Part shown: positions 48,074-60,040 of the stretch, piece after piece
Numbering within the stretch: position 1 is the stretch's first letter
How the letters are laid out: each line of letters opens with the position of its first letter
From: Styela clava
Taxonomy: Eukaryota > Chordata > Ascidiacea > Stolidobranchia > Styelidae
Assembly (NCBI RefSeq): GCF_964204865.1
Contig: NC_135252.1
Location: forward strand, 2,046,001-2,110,000
Length of the DNA stretch: 64,000 nt
Reading direction: 5' to 3'
Made by a program: the position numbers and the translations under genes
The notes under the pieces: generated by a model
What the model was told of the DNA's origin: nothing
The model's database searches: none
Seen by the model: the letters and a program-made list of their open reading frames with translations, nothing else

Positions 48074-51000
48074 CAGTGGCGGCGCGTGGTTATTTTGACA
48101 ACCGGGGCAAGCTACTGCGGGACCAAGTCACCCCCATCTACGGGGACAGGATGAACGCTGTGGGTTCTCTCATCATTTTATGAGTATAAAAACCATTCCA
48201 TCGGTAACAACCAATCGGCAAAAGCGACAATTTTTAACGATAAGAAAGTGTCTTTAAAACCGGTCCAAGTCAAGGGATTAATAAATATAGACATAGTTTA
48301 TTTTGAAACCTCTTTCAAAAGGAAAGGCAATATTTACCCAGATAAATACAATGACATATTAACAGAAACTTCGGGAAAGCAGACAAAACCTAAAATAAGG
48401 TTTAAAACGTTACTATGAAGAAAGGAAAGTTAATGCAAAGATAAGGACATGCGTCGCTCACTCATAGATATATATGCTGCTAGACTTCTACTGCTTGAAC
48501 ATATATGCAACACGCCGCGGTTTCTTGGAAGCAAAATGCTCAATAACGCGCTGATTAAAGTCATGCATCCCAGAAATAACGTCTCTGTGAATGAATAAAA
48601 CAGCCAAGGAATTTAATCTATCTTGCTTCATTGTGTTTCTGAGATACGTTTTAATACGCTTCAGCGTGCTGAATGTTCGCTCTGCGTCGGCGGAAGAAAT
48701 AGGCGCCGTCAAAATGATGTCCAGAAATTTTGCAGACGCCGCAAAGGTAGTTACTAGAGTGTTATCTATGAGGAACCCATAGATCGCGCAAGTTGATGTG
48801 ATGTTCAAAAAATTTTGATTGGTGTATATACATCGCAATTCATTTTCTAATTTACCCACGTTTATCATGAGGTAAAATTTGGAGACAGTAGCCAACAAAT
48901 GGATGGGAAATTGACGTGCAAATTTTGAAAAAATTTTGGGGTTCATCAAAGAGAACGCGGCAAGGTGTTCAGTGCGCAGACGATCGCCTATTTGATTCAC
49001 CTGAATGTCACAGCATTCCTTTGCAGACAAAATCAAACGCTGCGTTGTTTGCCCGCGGCGTAAAGAAGCACTCCATGTGTCGTCGTATTTTATTGTTTCC
49101 CGGATACGAGATACAGCATCGCAGAAGTCTGAAATACACGACTGCACAGACGCTCCATCCATTAGCCTTGACTGCAATGCGCCGTATAATACCTCCACGT
49201 GATAGAATATTGTGGAGAAATAAGCGAGAAAAAATGAAAACTCACCATCTTCTAGCAGACGCTTTAGACCTGCCGCCTCCCTCACAGAGCGTTCGTCCCA
49301 AACCGGAGAGCTCTGAATGCCATTGAAACACTCAGACCTAATTTCGGACACGCCCTGCACCACGCGTGATTGGAAGTTCCAACGTGTTGGTGCACAAGCT
49401 GGGAGACGGCGGCAACATATCTGGCGAAGGAGGTCAGAGCGCTTCGGCGAAACGAAAAAAAATGAAGAAAACCCCGAAACATTTGCAAAAAATATACGGA
49501 CGAGAGGGGTATCAAGACACATATTTTTAATAACGAGGTTAAATTGGTGTGCATAACAATGTAAAAAATGCGCATGAGGAAAATCTTCTTTTATATAAAC
49601 TTGAACACCATGTTTCGACCCACTCATGACTGCCGCGCCGTCATAAGTTTGAGCTATCAATTTTGACTACGCGTTGTAAGGCTGTAACACTTCTTTCAGT
49701 ACAGCCGATATCCCGCAAGCCGTGCGATCAGCGATTGGTACAAAGCTGTGAAATCTCTCGGTAGGTTTACTATCTTTCACAAACCGAAAAATCACAGCCA
49801 GTTGGGAAACGCACGTGATGTCAGTTGTCTCGTCAGACTGAATCGAAAGGAACTGGCAATTCTCAATTTCCAGAGCCAAATGTTGTAAATAAATTTTATA
49901 CATTGAGTCGAGCAAATCATTTTGGATATCCTTAGATGTCCCTTTCGAAACAGTTGCGGCATCAAGATGATCTATCAATACTGTATCTAGGTATGCGGTG
50001 TGTTCCACCATATCCAAAAATACCCCTCTATTAGAAGAGCCAGCCCGTTCATCGTGCCCACGGAGGGACAGCTTGTGACAACCAATGAACTTCAAAACAT
50101 CTATCAATCGACCGAGAACATGGCGGTTTTTCTCGACGTTTTGGTTGTGCCGACGAATAGAAACCGCGTGTCCTTCATCCAACTGTGCTGCAATATTAAC
50201 ATTTCCGAATGTTCGGTATTTTACTGCATTGTCCAGATGCCCCATAGAAGATTGATGATCCCTGACACGCTCGGAAAGATGTTTAAGATCTCTAAAACCA
50301 AATTTACATCAACGTGAGTCACGGGCGGTGGCAAAAAGTAGGCAATAAAAACAAAAAAGTGCATTTTTGTCCTCGCTGTAACACAACCATTCGTGTTTTT
50401 TATACCAAGTTTCTGCGCAGAATGTACGCCGACGCTTTCCTCCGTCATGGGATTGTTCCAGTGAACAATTTTTTGGTTGATAAGGCCCAAGACGTTGTAC
50501 CTCTAATTTTTGTTCCAGCGGCAGCTGCGAAAACGGAGTGCGAGGTAGTGCATCAACCTTATTCATTATGAGGTCTAAGGCTAAGAAATGCGAAGCCGGA
50601 AAGAAGTGAGGAGCTCAAAAGGAATGTCGAAAGTCGAAAGCAAATGGACTAAAGGTTTCTAACTGATTCAAATAGCGAAACAAGCGACAAAAACGAAGGC
50701 GAGGAAACTATCAACTCTTCAAGCAACCAACGAACGAGAAGGAATGCGTAATATGCCAACACGTTGTTGTAAGAAACGTCGGCATTGTGTCGTCATAATT
50801 TCGGGGCTAGCCCCGATCGGCCCCGATGATTTAGTAAAAGAAACAGAAAACAAACGAGACAAACGCGGCGAGTGGTAGATAAAAGAGAGAATACGATATA
50901 CAATGAGCAACCGGGGCAAAATCGGCGTCGCCCCGTCGACGTTCGGCGAAGGCTTTGCGAGCGAAAAATGAACCATGTCGGGAGAATATGGCTAGTGTAG

Positions 51001-51105
51001 ACAGTCTGTGCAACCGATATTGAGGTATTTTTCGAATATTTTTTATTATACCGAAAAAACAACCGGGGCATTGCCCCGGTTGGCCCTATTGACGCGCCGC
51101 CACTG
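48074..51105 (-). mobile_element. ZMYM/TTF-finger hAT transposon, autonomous size (3.03 kb)
   Basis: Ends CAGTGGCGGCGCGTGG and GACGCGCCGCCACTG, same family as 37061-38471 in opposite orientation. Flanks AAATATAT (48066-48073) and AAAAACAT (51106-51113) agree at 6 of 8 positions, a plausible decayed TSD. A subterminal GCCCCGGTTG motif occurs near both ends. Carries a near-complete transposase on the minus strand. Confidence 0.85.
48488..50566 (-). pseudogene. hAT transposase with TTF-type finger and DUF4371-like region (ZMYM1-like), two in-frame stops
   Basis: One frame from ATG 50566 to the stop at 48488 (693 codons) with only two internal stops: TGA at 50309-50311 and TAG at 49667-49669; no frameshift. 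The N-terminal TTF-type finger has KHEWLCYSEDKNALFCFYCLLF. The middle has LSIQSDETTDITCVSQLAV (first acidic site) and AQTYDGAAVMSG (second), then HAHFLHCYAHQFNLV; the end has the hAT dimerisation block SSADAERTFSTLKRIK. Domain order is as in ZMYM1/ZNF862-type domesticated relatives. The stops make it non-functional unless read through; the state is young. Confidence 0.88.
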
Positions 51106-51165
51106 AAAAACATGATTATATATGCGTCACATTTATATTTACTAAAACCATTATTAATATTTCAG

Positions 51166-51293
51166 AAGATACCCTAGTGAAAGAGCCAAAGATATCTTCG
51201 AAACGAATCATGCAAAATTCAGAAATTTGAAAACCCAAAGTCTACCCGGGGCCGTTGGAGATTTGCCCAACAAAATTCTTGATGCATCTCCAG
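51166..51293 (+). other. Candidate orphan exon
   Basis: 128 bp open in one frame between a TTTCAG acceptor and a GTACTG donor, coding RYPSERAKDIFETNHAKF and on to NKILDASPG. Not recognised. It lies just right of the hAT at 48-51 kb, so partner exons could be displaced. A second coding-like patch, ASADTEMGDNMVRSEDTGK, lies at about 51752-51815. Low confidence that either is expressed. Confidence 0.25.
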
Positions 51294-53749
51294 GTACTGT
51301 AAACCTATATATATTTATAATCTAGCCTTACAAAAAATGAAATCATACCCCTATCGTTGTGTTTGATTGTTGATTGTGTTTAAAATTAAACATTAAAGTT
51401 TGTGAAAACCAAGATATTTAGCCTACATTAAATGCATGTGATAAAGTCACGATTGATCATACCAATCCGTTGATAACTGTAGGAGTCTTAAAATAACTAT
51501 CACCTGCCGATTTCTGAAGTACACAGTTGCGATTTGCATACATGGTAATTACTGTTGTAATCTAAGCGATATTGCAGTGTGAACCCCGTCGAGACAATCC
51601 ATGCTTGTTTTTTTTTATGACAGCTTCAATATTTAATACAAATAGATTCTAAAGGTTCGAATGATGAAGAACAAATGTTTTCAATGCAGCCGGTTCCAAC
51701 GTCAACGACAGAAATATTGCCATCATCTAGCTGCCCATGTGCATGCGTAATGCATCTGCGGACACAGAAATGGGGGATAACATGGTTCGTTCAGAAGATA
51801 CTGGAAAAGTTGTTAGATCATAATGATGTAGCTGAACAAAAGTTGATCATTTATCAAATTAGATTTACACGCCAACAAAACAGTTCAATTTTTATTCATT
51901 TGCAGTTAAAGTTTGTCAGCTTATTGGAACTCAACTTCCAACAAACTATTGCGTTTCATTGTTTTATTTAAGTGAATTTTGTAAAACAATTAAAGGAGCA
52001 GAAGTTCTTATTAATTCGTGGTTTGGAATAGGTAACTTCAGCAAAATTATGGTTTGAAAAAGCTTGATTATTGTTAACGAAAAACAAAACCAAATGAACG
52101 TAAGAACAATAGAAGATGGTGATTCAAGGATAATATCAACGCCATCAAAAAAGATTTGAAATAACGGTTGGTTCTTAAAAATTTCACTTTGTGATTAATT
52201 TGCGTGAATGGCTTATGTCTTATGTACGCCCAGAGTATATGTTTCATGTTTTAATTTCAAATTATAACCAGCTTAAATGATGTAACAAGTCATTGCTCTT
52301 CATTTGAAATAAATTTATAAATCTCGAAGACTTCACAGTTGACAGCATAAACGAAATGCAAAAGAGGATGAGATCGCTGATTGACACCTCAATAAAGTTT
52401 TTGACATCTTCAAGAATTTGGGAAAAACCGGTAAGAGGCTGTTTAATCTATAGAAATGTCTTGACTTTGTAAAAATTAAAAAGAAAGGAGATTTTCTTTG
52501 ATAATCGCATTCTAGGTAAAATATACCTTTATGCCCTTAAAAGTGCCACCCATGTCTTTCTGCTGCCCACTAAGATCTCATTGCCCAGGCCCTGCAAGTG
52601 CTGTCATGGCGCCCAACTATTTTAGTATACTATACTCTTAAACGCAACTATAGTCTAGCTACGAATTGCTTCGTGTTGGCATTTTAGAATGTAAAACTGT
52701 TTTGATTTGAAGAAAAATGACCCTAAATCAATACAAACTAATAACTTCACTAAATATACTCGGAATATATCGAAACCAAGGTGAGATATTGCATTGTTGA
52801 TAAATATCAAAAAAAAAAAATATTAAATGGTATATAAAACATAGAGTGTATTAATTAAATTTCATATCTCTTTTAACCTGTATGATAATTATAATATTAT
52901 TTTCAATCGATGGACGAGGTACAACCAAAAATCGACCAGATAAACAATCACCATCATATGTAAATGAAATAAATACTCAGTGTTAAGTATAAAAAAATAT
53001 TTCAAAAAATGATCCAACCATATGTCATTCTGACATAAAAATACCCAATCCAATCCAATCTCTAATTTATCAGTTTATAAAATTATTTTAATAAATAGTA
53101 TTTCTGGTTTATAATATTCACTTTCAAACAAATTCAAAAGTCGCACACAGGAAAAGTTTTTGCTGAATGTATGGTGGAGCTTTTCGACAAAGAGAGCTAT
53201 TTACAATCGAAATTTTTCTAGAAGAGATTTTTGTTTCGAGCGAATTGCGCAAAAACTAATCTAACTAATTGTCACGTTTATGGTAATACGTAACTTTCAG
53301 GTAATATCTGAATAACGTTCAACACCGTCTGATTCTGTCATTGTTGACGACTTTGCAAAATATAAAACAAAAAATACTGATGTAATTAGTGGCGGATAGA
53401 ATTTTTGATCCTTTTTAATACAAAATTTTTTAATACGCCAAGTTTTCATTCATTAATGTTGTATGTTTTGAATCACAATGAATGGTTCAAATGTTTACGT
53501 TTTCAAATAAAATCAACATTTTTGACAGAGTTCAATATTTCCAAGGTTTAACTCGGAGACTATTTGCATCCTTTCTCTCTTTTAACTTATTTTATTTTAT
53601 ATATTATCCACTACACTGCATATGCTACTACTTTCTTAAAAGCGACCATTTCTTACAGTAAGGCAATTTTTTAACAATATTGCCGGTTTGTAGTGATAAG
53701 AACAAATATTATGTACATTGTGTTATTTATTTTTCATCCATCTTGCGGG
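51294..53749. other. Intergenic, AT-rich, no gene supported
   Basis: Long AT runs and no bounded repeat. No ORF with recognisable motifs apart from the weak patch near 51.75 kb. Confidence 0.35.
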
Positions 53750-53946
53750 AAATAGCGAGAAACAGAGTAATCCATTACACTAGTCAATTCAGTAACATTA
53801 GTGATGCAACAATATGTCAAAAGATTTTTTGGTTAATTTTATTTAAGAAATGCGATTTTTTGATTCCTCTCCGAATGCGACGCGGGCCACGGATAATGAA
53901 GTGGCCGGTCACATGTGGCCCACGTGCCTGGGTTTGGACCACCCTG
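53750..53946. mobile_element. Relic right end of the CAGGGTGGTCCAA hAT MITE family
   Basis: Matches about 4677-4862 of the complete MITE: CAATTCAGTAACATTAG, then CGCGGGCCAC, ACATGTGGCCCACG, ending TTTGGACCACCCTG at 53946. The left end is not found. Confidence 0.75.
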
Positions 53947-54300
53947 ATTTAGAGCAATCGCTTAGGGGTAATTAACACTAAAAATTTTATTATTTTGTCT
54001 TACGTCTTTGATTCTAGAACAATTCAAAAATATTAAAGTTATTAAATATTTGTTGAGGCGCCTCAGCCAAGCGTTGCACATGTTTGCCTTCATAAAAGAA
54101 TACACTGTGTATGCATTTGTTGTTGCTGCTATACGTTTTTAGACGCTAATACATCGTTCACATACACTCTTGTCCCCGAATGGAACCTTAACAATAAAAC
54201 ACAATATCGACATTGTATTACTCGTTTCATTACAGCTTGTAAAAGATAGCACAAAACTAATATATATAATTTCTTGACAGTACATCGGAACAAGATAACA

Positions 54301-55711
54301 ACGAGAATATCGATCGGAGACCGAAGACTTATCGATCGAAACTGCGGTTTCTATTCATGACTCTATAGTGACACCGCGTGTCTCATCACTAATTAATCAA
54401 TAACCCGCTAATTATACGAAATAATCCATCCAAAATAGGCTTCTGGTCCGAGATATGATGAATGTACATGCAAAATTTGGAGCAGATTCAACCACGCCTT
54501 CGTGAGATATTGCGTGCATCTAACAGACAGACAGACAAATACCTATCAACATACTTACCGATCTAAAGATCATGAGGTGACTTTATTTGACACGTCCTAA
54601 TATTTATCTGCTTCACATTTTTTCATATATGATCTCTTGATAATATATATCAATGAAAGATACAGCTAGAAAGATTAAAATCTTGGTTTGTACATTCATG
54701 GATCAGACATTATAATATTATTCAGAAGCAGGTACCTTTGTAATAAAGGCAAAAATTGTAAGAGGGTATAAATGTAAATTTACTTATATTGACTGATTTA
54801 TTTTGCAATTCAGCCACAGTATTGTTTATAATGAAGTTTTCATTCAGAACCATTTTGATATCATTTATCTGCTTCACTGCTAATTAACACTCAACAAAAT
54901 TTTTCGACCAAAATTGTGATTCTATTATTTTAGAAAATTATTCATATAGAGCAGTGTTTTCCAAACTTTTTTCTGCCAGCGCCCTCTTGGACGACTTTTT
55001 ACCTATCAAACGCCCCCCTGACAAAAAAAAAGTCAAGGCAACTTTATTCTCCATTTTCATTAGTATAATGTGAAGGTTGAGCCTAGTGAAACACCACCAG
55101 CTTGATAATATCTGGTTTCATTTCAGCCAAAAACAGTCTTGAGTCTCGTCTGACATTGTCGAGGGTACCTCTCTTGATATGTAAAAGTGCGGTCACTGCA
55201 CTAAATACACGCTCTACCAAGAATGAGCTGGCAAGAGCAATACAAAAAACCTTTTGACCCTATCTCACTCGTGAGGATATTTCAATCTGGTTCTGTTGCC
55301 AAAAAGACGGAACACTGAACATGGGTTTGAAAGTATAAACCCCATGGTAGTGGTGCATTTTCGCTTCTGGAAATTCAGGGTTATCTAGAAAACGGGAACC
55401 AAAAATTTCTTAACTATCTCCAAAGAAATTATTACTTATCGATTTTAATCCGTAAGTATGTTGATAGGTGTTTGTCTGTCTGTCTGTTAGATGCACGCGA
55501 TATCTCACGAAAGCGAGATTGAATTTGCATGTGCATCCATCATATGTCGTACCAGAAACCTATTGATTTGGATGAATTATGTCGTATAATTAGCGAGTCA
55601 TTAATTAATTAGTGATGGGACACAAGGTGTCACTATGGAGTGAAAGCGCTGTTTTGGCGGATCCCCTAACTTTCGATCGATAAGTCTTCGGTCTCTGACC
55701 GATATTCTCGT
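54301..55711. repeat. Inverted repeat pair (arms ~257 bp, loop ~0.9 kb)
   Basis: 54301-54557 is an imperfect reverse complement of 55453-55711: ACGAGAATAT...GACCGAAGACTTATCGATCG and GTCTGTCTGTCTGTTAGATG on the right. The loop contains a hAT fragment. Either one long-TIR element or two inverted MITE copies; no TSD found. Confidence 0.65.
55083..55238 (-). pseudogene. hAT transposase C-terminal fragment
   Basis: Minus strand reads LASSFLVERVFSAVTALL, then RRDSRLFLAEMKPDI, ending in TAG. This is the hAT dimerisation region (SxxxERxFSAV...). A hAT terminus, CAGTGTTTTCCAAACTTTT, lies at 54952. The rest of the transposase was not found. Confidence 0.7.
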
Positions 55712-57590
55712 TTAATTTTATTTGCGCTTGAACTTCTGTTTGCGTATAATTATAATCAGGAGTTTCGCAAAGTTTTTAACCACTCACTTAATTTTCTGCC
55801 GAAGCGCACCTTCTGCTGTCATTGCGTGGTTGTGCCGAGAAGAAATCTGGACATTACTTGAGGGATTGATAAAGATGACCAGCAGGGATCCAGCATGACG
55901 ATGCGACCCCCATAAATCAAATCAGACGCTTGCTTTCCTGAGAAAAAAGTCAGCAATGACATCCAGTGGGCACCTTAATTATCGGACTGAAACTATTTAG
56001 ATTCTGATATGTAGGGTGTTCAAAGGACAATTTGTATCAAGACAATCTTCAGGACGATTGATGAACTCAAGGCTGCAATTGCAGAAATAATATAGAGAAA
56101 TACCCAAAGTGGAGTAATTGACAATGTTGCAAAAAAATGCAATTCTTTCCTCAATGCCAAGGAGAGCATTTGGAACATATTCTAGTAACATCATAATTTT
56201 AGTGCCAAACGTCCTAGATTTTCCGATACTTTTAGGTACAAACATACGCAAACAGAAGTTCAAGCGTAGACAAAATTAAATATTTCACTCCATTTTCGTA
56301 GAAGTAATTGAGAAATTGATGGTTCCGTTTTGGGGGACCACGCCAACCGGGAAGTTTACCACACATTTTTATTTCCGCGGATTGCCGTGGTATTTTAGAG
56401 TAGTGAAGCATTTATTTTGTCGACGCAACCGCAGGTTAAATTCAAGACAAGTAAATTAGAATAAAGCAAGACATTTGAAATATGGCCGTATCTGTCATGG
56501 ATTGATTACTTTGCACAATTCTGGATTTCGAGGCGATAAATATGTATTTTTTGATTTACTGATATATACTTTATATGTGTTTAATTGTACTATGTGGGAT
56601 TTTTATTACAGATCTTGAGATTTTTCTAACGGCGACAACGAATTCGTAAGATTACAAAAAAAAGTTATGTAACTAAATACAAGTAGGCATGTTTATCTCA
56701 TATTTTTAGGTCAAAAGATTGAGCGGTATTTTAGACTAGTAATTTTTATATTTTGACGAAAAAAGACACAACCGCGAGTTACGTTGGACACCATCATATA
56801 AATAGAAGAAAGTTTTATAGATTCTCGTAGCTGTCGTGAATTGAATATTTTACGCGACAGAAAAGTCGGTATACACTGAAAAAGTCTTCTTACGAGCGCT
56901 TAATCGCGGAGATTGTTTCAGGAGGAAATGGAAATTTCCCATTTTAACCACCCTGCTTTTTGAAAATCCTGGTCGCGCGCCTGGCTGACTGGGTACCTCA
57001 CTGAAGCCAATTTTTTGATCATTTCAGCGTTCGCTACATGTATCCCTAACAAAAATGATGGAATAAATCTTCCTTTCTTCAGTATTGACGCGTTCACGTC
57101 TTTTCGGGCTACAAAACTAATCGTGAATAGCCTTCAAACCTATTAATTAAGTCGTGCAAAGACAGATCGAAGGTAGAGATGGCGTATGCCGAAATCTCGC
57201 GTTAGCTAATTTCCATGCACGTTATCCTATAAAATAAATCTGTTTTACATCCTCTTACTATTCAAATCAGGTAGTTGACTATGCAAACCAAACACATAAA
57301 AATGTTTGGCACGCGAAGGTGCTCATTATTCATAAAATGGCACTCTGAGTTCAAAAGGTTGCCGACCCCTGCTCTATGTCTATATATATTACGTAACCTG
57401 CAGGTTGAATGAACAAACCTAACTACAAAGGGAATAACCTTTGAATCAGATAGTAGGTATTTAATTCGAAATGGAATATTTAAACTATGTGCATGATTTA
57501 TCATAATATTTCTTTCGTCAATATACTTTGAACAAAATAGTAAAAAATGGACTACCGCATACCGGTACAGTTTCTTGTACGGAGCAAGTA
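55712..57590. other. Intergenic; orphan hAT right end at about 57300-57371
   Basis: GTTTGGCACGCGAAGGTGCT...AAAAGGTTGCCGACCCCTG ends at 57371 and looks like a hAT terminus (complement CAGGGGTCGGCAACC); no left partner seen. The rest, including GC-richer 55780-55960, is unassigned. Confidence 0.4.
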
Positions 57591-59048
57591 CCGTAAAAGC
57601 GCCTAACTTCGGACAAAATTACTATATTTTCGTCAATAACTCGGCCATTTATTGTCCAAACGGTGCCAAAATTGCTCGGTAAAACATTCGTGCAGTAATT
57701 TACATTCCCTGCAAATTTCGGTTCAATTGGACTATTTTTACTATTGAAATAATCGATATTTCTTGCCATCTGACCGTTATCCTTCACTGCCCTAACTTCG
57801 GACAGTCATTTTCTTCACTGCGTAACCGCGACGCACAGAGAGAAAGAGGCTTCCGATGCGGATGACGTAATCACGTCGTTGCGTGAAGATAAGACGCTCG
57901 ATCGTCGTCGTAACGTAACATTGACGTCACGACGAAAATGCATTATTTGAAACTTCCGTCGTCCTATGTTTACATCTTTCGTTCGTTATTTTCGATACTT
58001 CAGATGAGTATAATAACACGTTAGTCATTTTAATCAGGAAATGCATACGTAAATATATCTGATGCAAACCGTTTCAATCCACAATGAAGTATTTTAACGG
58101 GCTTCTATCGAAGTCTTTGAAGTATTAATATTCTCGGCGGATAGCTTTTTTTTATTCTGCGCAGTTATCTTTATAAATGATAATTTATATCAAACACACG
58201 GTAAATCCGATTGTAAAGTTTAATTTAAAATCCAACTTAATCTTGTAAACATGTAGGTCCCGTTTATTTGTTGGAGATTAAATTTATTTTTAATTTCGAG
58301 TGAATAAAATCCACCCAGGCCGTATTCAATAACTGTCATTTCGACTACTAATCATAAAATAATGGTTAAGTCAGTGCACTGTGCCATATGGACGTTGGAA
58401 TTATCATAGTTTTATATATTCGATTTTTAACGTCATCGATTAGGTGTGACATGTATTTTCATTAATGTAATTTTGGCATATATTCATACATGACCGAACA
58501 AAATACAAAAATATTACATTGGAACGCCGTCTTTATCTTAACGGAAATTGTCATATTGGCTCCGTTGTGTCTGGCGTCAAAATTCATTTCCGCGACGCAG
58601 TGTGACGTCGTGTCGGAAGTGAGCGAAAAATAATCTACGTGAGGTTGACGTATTTTTGACGCTGCGTGAAATCTTAATATTCTTACGAAATTTATAATTC
58701 AGAATTTTAGGTTTTATTTAAATCTCGTACGACATCTTGCGATCACTCAAATAAATTATATACATTGTTGTCGCCCTCTACCGAATAATGGTATTTTGAC
58801 GATGATAGCTTCAGTAGGAGCGACGCTCTGCGCCGTTGAATGCCGGGCAGTCAATTTTCGGCAAAATTTCTGTTTTTTTACCAAAAAAATAATTATGCAA
58901 CATTAAAAAAGATGAGAATAGATGTAGATATAACAGCGCAACCTATAATAATTAAAATTAGCAATATACGGCGCGTTTTAGCCAAGATATGGCCGTTCAA
59001 AAATTTTGTCCGAAGTTAGGAACTGTCCGAAGTTAGGCGCTTTTACGG
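57591..59048. mobile_element. 1.46-kb TA-flanked DNA element with CCGTAAAAGCGCC termini
   Basis: Left CCGTAAAAGCGCCTAACTTC and the right-end complement are identical over ~25 bp; flanked by TA (57589-57590 and 59049-59050). The motif CCTAACTTCGGACA recurs internally near both ends (about 57783 and 59010). No transposase. The interior has many ACGTCA/TGACGT motifs. Confidence 0.8.
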
Positions 59049-60040
59049 TATCGCATTCACCATCTGGGTGACAGCCTATTTTAAAAAGATGGTGAGAGAG
59101 CCTGCAATGTCCAGTCTGGAGTCTAAATAAAATGGATTGATGATATCGCATTGCCATAAGAGAAAGGTCCTTGCTTCTGGAAAAAATTGACTGGCTAACT
59201 AATCACATGCCCGACGTGGACTGATAACCAGACGAGAGGCCGTCGTTCGCCATATGACAGTATGATTAAGCCGCCTTGTCACTTTCCTCTCCCCGGGATA
59301 AATAAGTAAATGCCATCCATCCTACTCTTATGTTATGTTCAGCATAAACCTCATCCGAACTTTGGCCAACTTTCCTGAATTCCCATTCTCTGATGCACTG
59401 CGTTGTTTTGTCTCTTGTCAGTTTTTGTTTAACACTAGGCCTATTATTGCATGATATTCGAGTTCCGGTTCAAAATACTGATATAAATTCGCATTTATTT
59501 CACCTGGATCCCAGATGACTGGATGGTGCTGATCTAAACAGTCTACTGTCTGACTGTAGTTTATGTCAGCCATTTTATTAGGTATTGGTACTGTACTGTT
59601 CACAAACAGACAAAGCAGACAGTCAAATATGCACAAACAGATAAACCAATTGGCAATTAAAATCTGAATACCAGTACCGTAACTGTCATATTTGTTATGC
59701 AAAACTTTACCTCACCATCAAAAGAATTTCAAAATTTGTACGATAGTCACCTCTTTCTGCTTTGAATTTTATACAGATGCCTTTATTAAAATCTGAATAT
59801 GGTCAGACAGTAACTTAGGCTGTATCTGATATATGGCTATATCTGTAACACATGGTTAATCTATGGTCTGATTTATTACATAGATCTAGGTTTGATTGTA
59901 TTTAACATAGACTGTTAGACATATATCTGTATACAGGTATATACAGACATAATTCATAGTGTACAAAATTAGGTTCTACAGGAAACAATTCAAACTAAAT
60001 CTAGATTTTTTGGGATTCGGGAATACACAACTACAGAATC
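59049..60040. other. 5' flank of the Tudor gene, no gene recognised
   Basis: Short near-repeats of ATCTGTATA/ACAGATAT type around 59800-59960. Probably contains the promoter and 5' UTR of the downstream gene; no specific element supported. Confidence 0.35.

Noticed and set aside
49005-49556. Plus-strand ORFs over the hAT transposase
   Set aside because: They are antisense shadows of the minus-strand transposase frame.
54520-54540. CAGACAGACAGACA microsatellite considered as a regulatory array
   Set aside because: It is a shared part of the inverted repeat arms (mirrored at about 55475-55490), so it belongs to the element.
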